A stretch of 64,000 bases of DNA from JANQIO01 sp965601975 (lineage in GTDB: Bacteria; Pseudomonadota; Gammaproteobacteria; Pseudomonadales; Halieaceae). Location of the stretch: NCBI GenBank assembly GCA_965601975.1, contig OZ271856.1, positions 3,534,001 to 3,598,000 of the forward strand, written 5' to 3'. Below, piece after piece: positions 1 to 8,740 of the stretch. The notes under the pieces are model-generated. The model searched no databases. It was not told the DNA's origin and was given only the letters and a program-made list of their open reading frames with translations. Each line of letters begins with the position of its first letter. Positions within the stretch are counted from its first letter, which is position 1. The translations under genes were made by a program, and so were the position numbers.

Positions 1-1431
1 GCGCTGGGGGCGGCCGACAGCAGCTTCGCCACGTTTACCGCGGCGGGAGACGTGCGCCGCGGGCTCTCCGCCGCGGGGTTCGCGGTGGAAAAGGTGCCGG
101 GTTACGGCAGCAAGCGCGACATGCTGCGCGGCGCGCTGACATCTCCCGGCGCGACATCCGGTGCCGATACACCCTGGCACCTGCCGCGGCATCGCTACCC
201 GCAGGCATCGGCGGGCACAATCATGACCGCCGCCGAAACCGGTCCGGTCGCCGTTATCGGCGCCGGCCTGGCCGGCGCCAGCGTGGCCCGGGCCCTGGCG
301 GATCGCGGCTATGCTGTGACCGTGCTGGACAGCGGCGAGATCGCCGGCGGCGCCTCCGGCAACGCCCAGGGCGCCCTGTACACCCGCCTGTCCCACCGGG
401 CCTCAGCGCTCAATGACTTTTCACTGCACAGCTTCTGCTTCGCCCATCGCGCCTATCGCACCATGCTGGCAGCGGGCACACTCGCCGATGGCGAACTCTG
501 TGGCGCCCTGCATCTGCGCCCCGACTGGGGACCCGATGACGCGCTTTTTGAGACCGTCGCGTCGCTGCCGGACCTGGTGCAGGCGCTGAGCCCCGCCGAC
601 GCGGAGGCCGTCAGCGGCATCCCTGGCTGCCCCGGCGGGCTCTACTACCCAGGGTCCGGCTGGATGAATCCACCCGCGGTCTGCCGGAGTCTCCTGTCCC
701 ACCCGGGAATCAGCATTCAGGATTGTCTCGGGGAGTTGTCCCTGCACGCCGCCGGAGATGGCTGGCAGATTCGCGCCGGCGACAGGGTTCAATTCGAGGC
801 GCCGGTCGCGGTCATCGCCTGCGGCGCCGCCAGCGCACAGGTGGCCGGCCTGGACTGGCTGCGACTGCAGGCTATCCGCGGCCAGACCAGCCAGGTTCCG
901 AGCCGCGGCCGGTTGGCCGGACTGCAAACCGTGATCTGTCACGAGGGCTACCTGCCGCCGGCCCGGGCTGGTGAGCATTGCCTAGGGGCCACATTCGATA
1001 TCGAGGACCCGGACCCGACGCTACGCCCGGGGGACCACCAGGCCAACCTGGACCAGGTCATAAGAGCCCTGCCTGCGCTGGCGCCCGACCTTCCAGACAG
1101 TGCGCCCCTCGAAGGTCGGGTGGGCTACCGCTGCGCCAGCCCGGACTACCTGCCGATCGTCGGACCGGTACCGGATGCGGACGCTTTCTGCGATGATTTC
1201 GCAGCGCTGCGCCGCAATGCAAAGCAGCGGGTGGCAAGTGCCGGCAGCTACTTCCCGGGGCTTTACATCAGCACCGGCCACGGCTCTCGCGGACTGACGT
1301 CCACGCCGCTGTGTGCGGAGCTGCTGGCGGCACAAATCAGCGGGGAACCCTGGCCCGTGCCGGCAAAGCTGGCCAAAGCCCTCGCACCTGCCCGTTTCCT
1401 GGTTCGCGACCTGGTGAGGAACCGACGATGA
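1..1431 (+). CDS. mnmC: MnmC, bifunctional tRNA wobble-uridine modification enzyme (5' partial)
   Basis: The reading frame is open from base 1, so the gene is cut by the window edge. The first ~40 codons match the end of the MnmC methyltransferase domain (SSFATFTAAGDVRRGL, then GFAVEKVPGYGSKRDML). The rest is the FAD-dependent oxidoreductase domain, with a dinucleotide-binding motif GAGLAGAS around codon 84 and a C-terminal STGHGSRGLTSTPL block typical of D-amino-acid-oxidase-like folds. In the known family the FAD domain removes the carboxymethyl group from cmnm5(s2)U34 and the methyltransferase domain then makes mnm5(s2)U34 in tRNA. Its stop overlaps the next start (ATGA), so the two genes are probably translationally coupled. 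The missing N-terminal ~200 residues lie outside the window. Confidence 0.93.
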   Translation, partial: ALGAADSSFATFTAAGDVRRGLSAAGFAVEKVPGYGSKRDMLRGALTSPGATSGADTPWHLPRHRYPQASAGTIMTAAETGPVAVIGAGLAGASVARALADRGYAVTVLDSGEIAGGASGNAQGALYTRLSHRASALNDFSLHSFCFAHRAYRTMLAAGTLADGELCGALHLRPDWGPDDALFETVASLPDLVQALSPADAEAVSGIPGCPGGLYYPGSGWMNPPAVCRSLLSHPGISIQDCLGELSLHAAGDGWQIRAGDRVQFEAPVAVIACGAASAQVAGLDWLRLQAIRGQTSQVPSRGRLAGLQTVICHEGYLPPARAGEHCLGATFDIEDPDPTLRPGDHQANLDQVIRALPALAPDLPDSAPLEGRVGYRCASPDYLPIVGPVPDADAFCDDFAALRRNAKQRVASAGSYFPGLYISTGHGSRGLTSTPLCAELLAAQISGEPWPVPAKLAKALAPARFLVRDLVRNRR

Positions 1432-2207
1432 AAATTCTGCCCACCGCCCTCTGCCTGCTGCTGGCAACAGCGGCGCTGCCAGCGAGCGCGGTGGAATCCA
1501 TCCCCTACCAGGTCATCGGCAAACTGCCGCACAGCCGTGGGGACTTCGTACAGGGCCTCGAGATTCGCGATGGCCTGCTCTACCAGGGGACCGGGCTGGT
1601 CGGACGCTCGGGAATCCAGGTCTTCGACCTCGCCTCGGGAAAGCTCGTCAGGCAGAAGGCACTGCCGCCGCCCTATTTTGGCGAGGGCATCACCGTGCAC
1701 GGCGAACGGGTGATACAGCTGACCTGGCAGGCCAGGAAAGCCTTCGTCTTCGACCGGGAGAGCCTGGCGCGGCAGGGGTCCTTCAGCATCCCGGGCCAGG
1801 GCTGGGGCCTGACCAATAACGGCAGCCATCTCATATACAGCGACGGCAGCCCGCTGCTGCGCTTCATCTCTACGGAAGACTGGCGCGTCACCAGGACCCT
1901 GAAAGTGCTCGAGAACGGCAGGCCCGTCAGGTATCTCAACGAGCTGGAGTGGACCGCCGAGGGCCTGCTGGCCAATATCTGGCGCCAGGACCGGATTGTC
2001 CGCATCGACCTCGACAGCGGCGATGTGACCGGCGAAATCGATCTGACCGGTCTGCTGCCCCGCAGCGACCGACGCCCGGATACCGATGTCCTCAATGGGG
2101 TCGCCCACAACGCCGAGGACGGAACCCTCTGGGTCACCGGCAAGAACTGGCCCTGGTTGTACCAATTGAAGCTGCTGGAGACGCCGGATACTGGGAGTGG
2201 CGAGTGA
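1428..2207 (+). CDS. Secreted glutaminyl-peptide cyclotransferase (plant-type QC)
   Basis: The 259-residue protein starts with a clear signal peptide (MKILPTALCLLLATAALPASA) and continues as a glutamine cyclotransferase-type beta-propeller (family PF05096 by recognition). Recognisable blocks are FVQGLEIRDGLLYQGTGLVG, GEGITVHGERVIQLTW, GWGLTNNG, LNELEW, DVLNGVAH and LWVTGKNWP. Enzymes of this family convert N-terminal glutamine of peptides to pyroglutamate with release of ammonia; here this would happen in the periplasm. The start is the ATG overlapping the mnmC stop, because the signal peptide begins exactly there. A functional link to mnmC is not obvious. The family call is firm; the natural substrate is unknown. 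Confidence 0.85.
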   Translation: MKILPTALCLLLATAALPASAVESIPYQVIGKLPHSRGDFVQGLEIRDGLLYQGTGLVGRSGIQVFDLASGKLVRQKALPPPYFGEGITVHGERVIQLTWQARKAFVFDRESLARQGSFSIPGQGWGLTNNGSHLIYSDGSPLLRFISTEDWRVTRTLKVLENGRPVRYLNELEWTAEGLLANIWRQDRIVRIDLDSGDVTGEIDLTGLLPRSDRRPDTDVLNGVAHNAEDGTLWVTGKNWPWLYQLKLLETPDTGSGE

Positions 2208-2258
2208 AAAGCCAGTAGAATAATTTACTCCTTCCACGAGATATCACGAGATTCCCCC

Positions 2259-5201
2259 ATGACCGAGGCCGTCCAGACCCACGAAGCCTTCGACCTGATC
2301 CGACGCGAACACATCGATTCCCTGAACCTGGACGTACAGCAGTACGAGCACCGGGCCACCGGCGCCCAACACTACCACCTGGCCGCCAACAACAGCGAAA
2401 ACGTATTCCTTGTCGCCCTGCGTACCGTGCCCCAGGATTCCACCGGTGTCGCCCATATCCTCGAGCACACGGCCCTGTGCGGCAGCGAGAGCTACCCGGT
2501 GCGAGACCCGTTCTTCCTGATGCTGCGGCGCTCGCTGAACACGTTCATGAATGCCTTCACCAGCAGCGACTGGACGGCCTACCCCTTTGCCAGCCAGAAC
2601 TCGAAGGATTTCAACAACCTGCTGAACGTATACCTGGACGCGGTGTTCTTCTCGCGGCTCGACCCGCTGGACTTTGCCCAGGAAGGGCACCGGGTGGAGT
2701 TTGCCGAGCCCGATAACCCCGACAGCGAGCTGACCTTCAAGGGCGTGGTCTTCAATGAAATGAAGGGCGCCATGAGTTCGGTCACCAGCGCCCTGTGGCA
2801 GACCCTGTCCCACCACCTGTTTCCGAGCAATACCTACCACTACAACTCGGGCGGCGAGCCGGAGAACATTCCGGACCTGACTTACGACCAGCTGCTGAGC
2901 TTTTACAAGACCCACTACCACCCCAGCAATGCGATCTTCATGACTTTCGGAGATATGCCGGCTCACGAATTGCAGGGCGTGTTCGAGGAACGCGCGCTGG
3001 CACGCTTCAAGCGCCTGGACAAACGATTCGAGGTGCCCCTGGAGCAGCGCTACACGGCGCCGCAGCGAGTCGAGGAAAGCTACTCCTACGACGACGAGGG
3101 CGGCACCGCCCAGAAGACACACATCGTCATGGCCTGGCTGCTGGGGGAGAGCACGGACCTCGAGGCCATGCTGGAAGCGCAGCTGCTGGCCAATGTGCTG
3201 CTGGACAACAGCGCCTCGCCCCTGCAGAAGGCCCTGGAGACCACCGAGCTGGGCCAGGCGCCCTCGCCACTGTGCGGTCTCGAGGATTCGATGCGGGAAA
3301 TGGTGTTCGCCTGCGGCATCGAGGGCAGCGAGCCGGAACAGGCCGAAGCCCTGGAGCAGCTGGTGCTGGGCGTGCTGGAGTCGGTGGCTCGCGACGGCGT
3401 GCCCCGGGAAAAACTCGACAGCGTGCTGCACCAATTGGAACTTCACCAGCGGGAAATCAGCGGCGACAGCTATCCCTACGGCCTGCAGCTGATCCTGACG
3501 GCGTTGGGCAGCGCCACCCACTACGCCGACCCGATCGCCGCCCTGAACCTGGACGCGGCGCTGGAGCAGCTGCGGGAGCGCATCGAAGACCCCGACTACA
3601 TCAAGCGCCTGGCCCGCGAGCTGCTGCTGGACAACCCCCACCGTGTCACCCTGGTCATGAAACCCGATACGGGCCTGTCGGCGGTCAAACGGGATGCCGA
3701 GGCAGAGCGGCTGGCGTCGATGAAATCGGGCATGAGCGAGGAAGACAAGCGGCACGTGGTCGAACAGGCCGCGGCGCTGGCAGCACGCCAGGCCCAGGAA
3801 GACGACGAGAGTATCCTGCCCAAGGTCACACTGGCGGACGTACCGGCCGAGATTCCAGGGCTTGTGTACAGCGGCAGCGACGACAGCGGTTTTCGCAGCA
3901 CCCGCTATGCCCAGGGAACCAACGGGCTGGTCTACCAGCAGGCCCTGTGCCCACTCCCCGCGCTGCCAGAGCCACTGCTGTCGCTGCTGCCGGTGTACGC
4001 CAATGTAGTGACCGAGGTTGGCCTTGGCGAGGCAGACTACCTGGCGGTGCAGGATCGCCAGTCGGCGGTTTGCGGCGCTATCAATGCGTTCACCAGCATG
4101 CGCGGTGGCGTCGGCGATGTGCAGGCTGCGAGCGCCTACATGGTGCTGTCGTCGAAAGCCCTGCTGCGCAACCAGGCGAAGCAGTCGCAGCTGATGCGCG
4201 ACACGCTCGAATCCGCCCGCTTCGACGAACACGGGCGACTGCGGGAGCTGGTGTCACAGCAGCGTGCGCGACGGGAGCAGGCGGTCACCGGCAACGGCCA
4301 TGGCCTTGCCATGGCCGCGGCCTCGGCGGGAATGAGCCCGGTGGCGGAACTCGGGCACCGGCTGTCGGGACTGGCAGGCATTCGCGCCAGCAAACAGCTG
4401 GATGACGGCCTCGCCGCCGATGACGCCCTGGCAACCCTGGGTGAAGAACTCGCAGCGCTGCACAACGCCATCACGGACATGCCCCTTGAGCACCTGCTGG
4501 TCGCGGAAGCGGAGTCGCTGGAGGCGATCAGCGAAACCAGTCGTGAGACCTGGCGCGGGTTTGGCGAGGCCGCACAGGCGGAGCAGGTCTGGCAGCCCAG
4601 TCCTGTTGAGCAGCAGCGGCGCGAGATCTGGGTGGCAAACACCCAGGTAAACTTCTGCGCCCACGCCTACCCGACGGTGCCGGTAGGCCACGAAGATGCG
4701 GCAGCCTTGACCGTGCTGGGCGGCTTCCTGCGCAACGGGTTCCTGCACACGGCAATCCGCGAAAAAGGCGGCGCCTACGGCGGCGGCGCTTCACAGGATT
4801 CCAGCATCGGCGCATTTCGCATGTTTTCCTATCGCGATCCGCGCCTCGCGGAAACGCTGGATGATTTCGAAGCCTCGGTGCGCTGGCTGCTCGATACCGC
4901 ACACGAGGCAGACCCCCTGGAACAGGCAATTCTCGGCGTCATCGGCAGCCTGGACCGACCCAGTTCACCCGCGGGCGAAGCCAAGCAGGACTTTCACAAC
5001 CGCCTGTTCGGGCGCGACCACGACCAGCGGCAGGCGTTCCGGCAGCGCATACTGGCGGTCTCGCTGGATGACCTGCGCCGGGTGGCCGAGACCTACCTGG
5101 CACCGGAGCGCGCCAGCATCGCAGTGATCACCAGCCACAGCAGCCTCGACGCGAACAGCGGCCTTGTAGATCGCCTCGGGCTCCGGGTCGAGGAGCTCTG
5201 A
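2259..5201 (+). CDS. PreP-like M16C metalloprotease (insulinase family)
   Basis: The 980-residue protein has the inverted zinc motif HILEH at residues 66-70 near the N-terminus, the downstream FNEMKGAMSS block that carries the third zinc ligand region, and a C-terminal GGAYGGGA half typical of presequence-protease-type M16C enzymes. Length and two-halved architecture fit PreP/CYM1-like peptidases, which enclose and degrade short unfolded peptides. No signal peptide is visible, so a cytoplasmic peptide-scavenging role is inferred. It lies on its own, 51 bases after the cyclotransferase gene, and is followed by a terminator hairpin belonging to the opposite strand. Internal LEEKL-like coiled stretches near residues 480-515 may be the linker between halves. 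Confidence 0.93.
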   Translation: MTEAVQTHEAFDLIRREHIDSLNLDVQQYEHRATGAQHYHLAANNSENVFLVALRTVPQDSTGVAHILEHTALCGSESYPVRDPFFLMLRRSLNTFMNAFTSSDWTAYPFASQNSKDFNNLLNVYLDAVFFSRLDPLDFAQEGHRVEFAEPDNPDSELTFKGVVFNEMKGAMSSVTSALWQTLSHHLFPSNTYHYNSGGEPENIPDLTYDQLLSFYKTHYHPSNAIFMTFGDMPAHELQGVFEERALARFKRLDKRFEVPLEQRYTAPQRVEESYSYDDEGGTAQKTHIVMAWLLGESTDLEAMLEAQLLANVLLDNSASPLQKALETTELGQAPSPLCGLEDSMREMVFACGIEGSEPEQAEALEQLVLGVLESVARDGVPREKLDSVLHQLELHQREISGDSYPYGLQLILTALGSATHYADPIAALNLDAALEQLRERIEDPDYIKRLARELLLDNPHRVTLVMKPDTGLSAVKRDAEAERLASMKSGMSEEDKRHVVEQAAALAARQAQEDDESILPKVTLADVPAEIPGLVYSGSDDSGFRSTRYAQGTNGLVYQQALCPLPALPEPLLSLLPVYANVVTEVGLGEADYLAVQDRQSAVCGAINAFTSMRGGVGDVQAASAYMVLSSKALLRNQAKQSQLMRDTLESARFDEHGRLRELVSQQRARREQAVTGNGHGLAMAAASAGMSPVAELGHRLSGLAGIRASKQLDDGLAADDALATLGEELAALHNAITDMPLEHLLVAEAESLEAISETSRETWRGFGEAAQAEQVWQPSPVEQQRREIWVANTQVNFCAHAYPTVPVGHEDAAALTVLGGFLRNGFLHTAIREKGGAYGGGASQDSSIGAFRMFSYRDPRLAETLDDFEASVRWLLDTAHEADPLEQAILGVIGSLDRPSSPAGEAKQDFHNRLFGRDHDQRQAFRQRILAVSLDDLRRVAETYLAPERASIAVITSHSSLDANSGLVDRLGLRVEEL

Positions 5202-5215
5202 TTTAACACGGGCAC

Positions 5216-5239
5216 AAAAAAGGGCAGCTTGCGCTGCCC
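5216..5239 (-). terminator. Rho-independent terminator of the Spy-like gene
   Basis: Perfect 7-bp stem GGGCAGC/GCTGCCC at 5222-5239 with a TTGC loop. On the minus strand it is followed by a run of six T (A-run 5216-5221). It lies 36 bases beyond the stop of the minus-strand Spy-like gene and also sits directly after the PreP-like gene. Confidence 0.85.
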
Positions 5240-5274
5240 AAATAGCCTACAGATAGCTCTGTGGGTCAGGGGAC

Positions 5275-5733
5275 CTAAAATTCCGTTTCCTCGCCGCCGC
5301 GAACAAAGCGAGCGGTGCGGGTACCGCGCCAGCCCTCCAGCTGGTCGCGCTGTTCAGGCGTCAACACCTGGCGGATATCCCAGCGCAGCTGGGCGCCATT
5401 CACTGCCATGCGCGAGGCAATGCCTGCCATTTCGTCGGCCAGCTGCCCGGCGGCGGCTTCGTCGAAGTTTTCATCGTTGCGGGATAGTGCCTGGAGTTGC
5501 TCGCGTATCTGGGACATCCGCTCCCGGTCAACGGCGCTGGCGAGGCGCGAGGCGTCCACCAGTTCATTGATGGTGGACTCCTGTTCCACCGTCAGGCCGA
5601 TTTCATCGGCCATGACTTCCAGGAAAGCGAGACCCGGGGACGGCGGGTGCGGCGGCGCGCCGACAAATCCCGGCCGGGCGACGGCGGTAGCCGCGACAGT
5701 GGCCAGCAACAGTGCGGGAAGTATGCGTTTCAT
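5275..5733 (-). CDS. Spy/CpxP-like periplasmic LTxxQ protein
   Basis: The 152-residue protein has a signal peptide (MKRILPALLLATVAATAVA) followed by an alpha-helical body with two LTxxQ-type motifs, LTVEQ and LTPEQ, the hallmark of the Spy/CpxP family. Family members are periplasmic chaperones or inhibitors of the CpxA sensor. The ATG at 5733 was chosen over an upstream ATG because GAGGAG lies seven bases before it and the signal peptide starts there. The gene is divergent from cpxR, with tandem CpxR-like boxes in the shared spacer, which supports a place in the Cpx envelope-stress response. Whether it acts as CpxP (inhibitor) or Spy (chaperone) cannot be told from sequence. Confidence 0.8.
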   Translation of the reverse strand: MKRILPALLLATVAATAVARPGFVGAPPHPPSPGLAFLEVMADEIGLTVEQESTINELVDASRLASAVDRERMSQIREQLQALSRNDENFDEAAAGQLADEMAGIASRMAVNGAQLRWDIRQVLTPEQRDQLEGWRGTRTARFVRGGEETEF

Positions 5734-5821
5734 TTTCAAACTCCTCAGGTTGTATGACAGCGTTTGCATCAAACGTTCAGCGCGATGGGCAGCTTTGGAA
5801 AGCAGTCTAGGCAGGCGGCGT

Positions 5822-5857
5822 GTAAGTTTGGGTTGACCCGGTGTAAAGTTCTGTTAA
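5822..5857. promoter_or_regulatory. Tandem CpxR-like boxes between spy-like gene and cpxR
   Basis: GTAAA-N5-GTTAA at 5843-5857 differs by one base from the CpxR consensus GTAAA-N5-GTAAA. A weaker copy, GTAAG-N5-GTTGA, lies exactly 21 bases (two helical turns) upstream at 5822-5836. Both sit between the divergent spy-like gene and cpxR. This placement suggests autoregulation plus control of the chaperone gene. Confidence 0.6.
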
Positions 5858-5917
5858 GAACAGCAAGCCCCGGTAAATCAAGATGACAGCAAACGCTGCA
5901 TCAAAGACACTGGCGCC

Positions 5918-6613
5918 ATGAACCAGGACATACTCATCATCGATGACGATCGCGAGCTGTGTGAGCTGCTGCAGGATTTTCTGCAGCTAGAAGGCTTCAG
6001 CACCGCCGCGATCCACGATGGCGCCGACGCGATCGAGGCCTGCAAGGGCCGCGAGTTCGACGCCATCGTCCTCGACGTGATGCTGCCGCGCGTCCAGGGC
6101 TTTGATGTGTTGCGCAGGCTGCGGGAGTTTTCCTCGGTGCCGGTGATCATGCTGACGGCGCGCGGGGAAGACACCGATCGCATTGTCGGCCTTGAGATGG
6201 GCGCCGACGACTACCTTCCCAAGCCCTGCAACCCCCGGGAACTGGCCGCGCGCCTGCGGGCCATACTGCGCCGCACCGAAAAGGCGGGCGAACCCGACGC
6301 CACGTCGCTGGATATCGATGACCTGCACGCCAGCACCACCGAACGCCGGATCGAATACCAGGGCCGGGAGCTCAAACTGACCACCGCCGAATTCAACGTC
6401 ATGCTGGTACTCATGCGCCACGCCGGGGAAGTGGTCAACAAGGAGCTGATTTCCCAGCAGGCCCTGGGCCGGGCGCTGACGGCCTACGACCGCAGTGTCG
6501 ACGTGCACGTCAGCAACCTGCGCAAGAAGCTCGGCGAGACAGAATTGATCAAGAACGTGCGCGGCGTGGGCTACCAGCTGATCCGTGCCGGGGCTGAAGC
6601 CGCTTCCCAGTGA
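5918..6613 (+). CDS. cpxR: CpxR-type OmpR-family response regulator
   Basis: The 231-residue protein has an N-terminal receiver domain with the acidic pair DDD at residues 9-11, phospho-acceptor Asp53 (VLDVMLP) and conserved Lys in LPKPCNPREL. A winged-helix OmpR/PhoB DNA-binding domain follows (LTTAEFNVMLVLMRHAG, SVDVHVSNLRKKLG, RGVGYQLI). The KPCNPRELAARL segment and the EVVNKELISQQALGRALTAYDRSVDVHVS block are typical of CpxR. It overlaps the sensor gene cpxA by four bases (GTGA). CpxR-like boxes lie in its upstream region, implying autoregulation. No strong ribosome-binding site precedes the ATG. Confidence 0.9.
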   Translation: MNQDILIIDDDRELCELLQDFLQLEGFSTAAIHDGADAIEACKGREFDAIVLDVMLPRVQGFDVLRRLREFSSVPVIMLTARGEDTDRIVGLEMGADDYLPKPCNPRELAARLRAILRRTEKAGEPDATSLDIDDLHASTTERRIEYQGRELKLTTAEFNVMLVLMRHAGEVVNKELISQQALGRALTAYDRSVDVHVSNLRKKLGETELIKNVRGVGYQLIRAGAEAASQ

Positions 6614-8091
6614 ACCTGTTCGCCAAGATCTTCCTGGGCTTCTGGGTGTCCACCGCAGCTATCATTGCCAGCTGGTTGCTGGCGGGGCGCTACTTCACCA
6701 GCATCGACGACGCCCTGCCCCCGTCTCCGCCGCTGCCGGAAATGGTCCAGCCTGCACCGCGTCCGGACGGCCGACCGCAGCGTCCCACGGGGCGGCAGGA
6801 GGCCCGGCCGGTGCGGCCCGGAGATCTCAATATCCGCCCAGGCCCCAGCCCCGGGCTGATGGACCTGGGCCCCGGGGCCCGGCACATCTACCGGATCTAC
6901 TACGGCCTCCAGAATGTGTCGCGTGATGAGCTGCAGGGCTGGATCCGGCAGCGAGAAGAAGAAGCCGGCATCGATATCCGCCTGGTCGACGCGGATGACC
7001 AGGAGATCTTCGACCGTGAGCTGCTGCCCGGTTCCGACCGGGTGCTGGCGCGGCTCGCCGGCTTTCGGCGACGGGTGCTGGAGCGAGAGGGTGAACGGGT
7101 GCTGTTCGGCCAGGAGCTGTACCGTCCGGAATGGGGCAACCTGCGCATGATCGTCTCCGCCCGCCCACCCGCCTCGGCCGTCGTCCAGTTCCTGACCGAA
7201 AACCTGTGGCTGCGGCTGCTGCTGGCGCTGCTGATCAGCGGGGGTATCAGCTACGCGGTGTCGCGCTACCTGACCCGTCCGCTGAAGGACCTGCAGCTCG
7301 CCTCGAAAGAACTTGCCGGGGGCAACCTGGCGGCCCGCATCGACGTGCCGTCCCGCGGCGGCGATGAAACCGATGCCCTGGCCAGGGACTTCAACACCAT
7401 GGCCGCCCAGCTGCAGGAGAAGGTCAACGCCCAGCGGCGGCTGCTCAGCGACGTGTCGCACGAATTGCGCTCACCGCTGGCGCGCATGCGGGTCGCACTG
7501 GCACTGGCGGAAAAGGAACCCGGGCGCAGCACCGATCAGCTTGGCCGGATCGAGCGGGAGGCCGAGCTGCTGGATGAGCTGATCGGCCAACTGCTGTCCA
7601 CCCCCGATACCGCGGCCGGCATGGAGGACAGCCTCGACCTGGTAGGCCTGCTACAGCAGATCTGTGAAGACGCGGCTTTCGAGGTGAAAGCCGAGAACAA
7701 GTCGCTCAGCTTCCACACCAGCCTCGAGGACGCGGTGTTGCGCAGCCATGGCGAGCTGCTGAAGCGCGCCTTCGAGAACGTCATTCGTAACGCGGTTCGC
7801 TACACCGGCAGCGGCACCACCGTTCGGGTTGACCTGGTGAAGGCAGGGGACGATTTCCTGGTTACCGTCGAGGACGCCGGACCCGGTGTGCCGGAGGACG
7901 AGCTGGAAAAGATCTTTGACCCCTTTTACCGCATTGACGAAGCCCGCCAGCGGGAAACCGGGGGATTCGGGCTGGGCCTGTCGATCGCCCAGCGCGCCAT
8001 CGAGCAGCATGGCGGTAGCATCACCGCGCGCAACCGCCAGGACCACCCCGGATTGAGCGTCAGCATGGCGCTGCCTGCGGGCAACGCCTGA
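6610..8091 (+). CDS. cpxA: CpxA-type envelope-stress sensor histidine kinase
   Basis: The 493-residue membrane kinase starts at GTG overlapping the cpxR stop. An N-terminal membrane segment (IFLGFWVSTAAIIASWLLAG) is followed by a periplasmic sensor domain with a proline/arginine-rich insertion around residues 35-80. A second membrane segment lies near residues 195-215 (LWLRLLLALLISGGISYAV), then a HAMP domain, the dimerisation H-box with His284 (SDVSHELRSPLARM), and a HATPase domain (N-box NVIRNAVRYT, G1 DAGPGV, G2 GFGLGLSI). The SPLARMRVALALAEKE segment is characteristic of CpxA. It autophosphorylates and passes phosphate to CpxR in response to envelope stress. The periplasmic domain is more proline-rich than I would expect. 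Confidence 0.9.
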   Translation: MNLFAKIFLGFWVSTAAIIASWLLAGRYFTSIDDALPPSPPLPEMVQPAPRPDGRPQRPTGRQEARPVRPGDLNIRPGPSPGLMDLGPGARHIYRIYYGLQNVSRDELQGWIRQREEEAGIDIRLVDADDQEIFDRELLPGSDRVLARLAGFRRRVLEREGERVLFGQELYRPEWGNLRMIVSARPPASAVVQFLTENLWLRLLLALLISGGISYAVSRYLTRPLKDLQLASKELAGGNLAARIDVPSRGGDETDALARDFNTMAAQLQEKVNAQRRLLSDVSHELRSPLARMRVALALAEKEPGRSTDQLGRIEREAELLDELIGQLLSTPDTAAGMEDSLDLVGLLQQICEDAAFEVKAENKSLSFHTSLEDAVLRSHGELLKRAFENVIRNAVRYTGSGTTVRVDLVKAGDDFLVTVEDAGPGVPEDELEKIFDPFYRIDEARQRETGGFGLGLSIAQRAIEQHGGSITARNRQDHPGLSVSMALPAGNA

Positions 8092-8094
8092 ACG

Positions 8095-8559
8095 CTACCA
8101 GTCGGGTTCTGCGCTCACCGCCGACGAGGCAAACTCACCGCCAAAACCGCGATAGTTGAGGAAGCGCATCTGTTTCGCCTTTTCCCTGAAGTCGGTCGGC
8201 TCACCGGCACCAAACTTCTTGATACGCACGTCCCGGGCAATGGCCGCCCAGTCGATTTCAGCCTCTTCCATCACCTGCTCGAGGAGGTCTGAGGCCACAC
8301 CTTTCTGACGCAGCTCCTGGCGCACCCGGTCAGGACCATAGCCTTTCCCGCTGCGCTGGCGCAGGTAGGATTCGGCGAAGCGGTGATCGCTGAGCAGGTT
8401 TTCCTCCGCCAGCTGGTCGAGTGTGCTGTCTATTTCCGCCTCGGCCTCAGTGCCAAAACGCTTGCGAAGCTTCTGCACGAGTTCCTCCCGCAGATGCTCC
8501 CGCCGCGCCAGCAAATTCATGGCCGCAAATCGCACATTGTTGGGATTCAATTCCTGCAT
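8095..8559 (-). CDS. recX: RecX, regulatory protein of RecA
   Basis: The 154-residue protein has the three-helix repeat layout of RecX: LLARREHLREELVQKLRKRF, then LLSDHRFAESYLRQRSGKGYGPDRVRQELRQKGV, then a C-terminal repeat ending FLNYRGF. RecX binds within the RecA filament groove and limits filament extension and coprotease activity. The ATG at 8559 was chosen because GGAG lies seven bases before it; a GTG five codons upstream is possible. It is downstream of recA on the same strand, separated by 181 bases and a strong terminator, so it is expressed by read-through or from its own promoter. Its 3' end faces that of cpxA, three bases away. Confidence 0.93.
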   Translation of the reverse strand: MQELNPNNVRFAAMNLLARREHLREELVQKLRKRFGTEAEAEIDSTLDQLAEENLLSDHRFAESYLRQRSGKGYGPDRVRQELRQKGVASDLLEQVMEEAEIDWAAIARDVRIKKFGAGEPTDFREKAKQMRFLNYRGFGGEFASSAVSAEPDW

Positions 8560-8647
8560 AAGTTCACTCCGCACAGGAGCCCTCAGCCAGGCGTATTTCG
8601 CGAAGCGAAATTCGCGGAAAAAGTTTCAGCCCAGCGGAACCCGCCAC

Positions 8648-8684
8648 AAAAAACCCGTGCCTGCGAGGGGAATCGAGGCACGGG
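8648..8684 (-). terminator. Terminator between recA and recX
   Basis: Nine-bp perfect stem CCCGTGCCT/AGGCACGGG (8654-8662 and 8676-8684), followed on the minus strand by a run of six T. It lies 57 bases after the recA stop and before recX, so it should attenuate recX transcription from the recA promoter, as described in other gammaproteobacteria. Confidence 0.88.
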
Positions 8685-8740
8685 AAGGCGGGGGGGCTTC
8701 GCATCCGCCCGTGGGAAGGCAGATGCGGCCCTGGGGTTTT

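Noticed and set aside
2244..4232. Long open frame of 662 codons on the minus strand inside the PreP-like gene.
   Set aside because: The sense strand encodes a clear M16 peptidase; the antisense frame is His/Gln/Val-rich with no recognisable domain, typical of GC-rich shadow frames.
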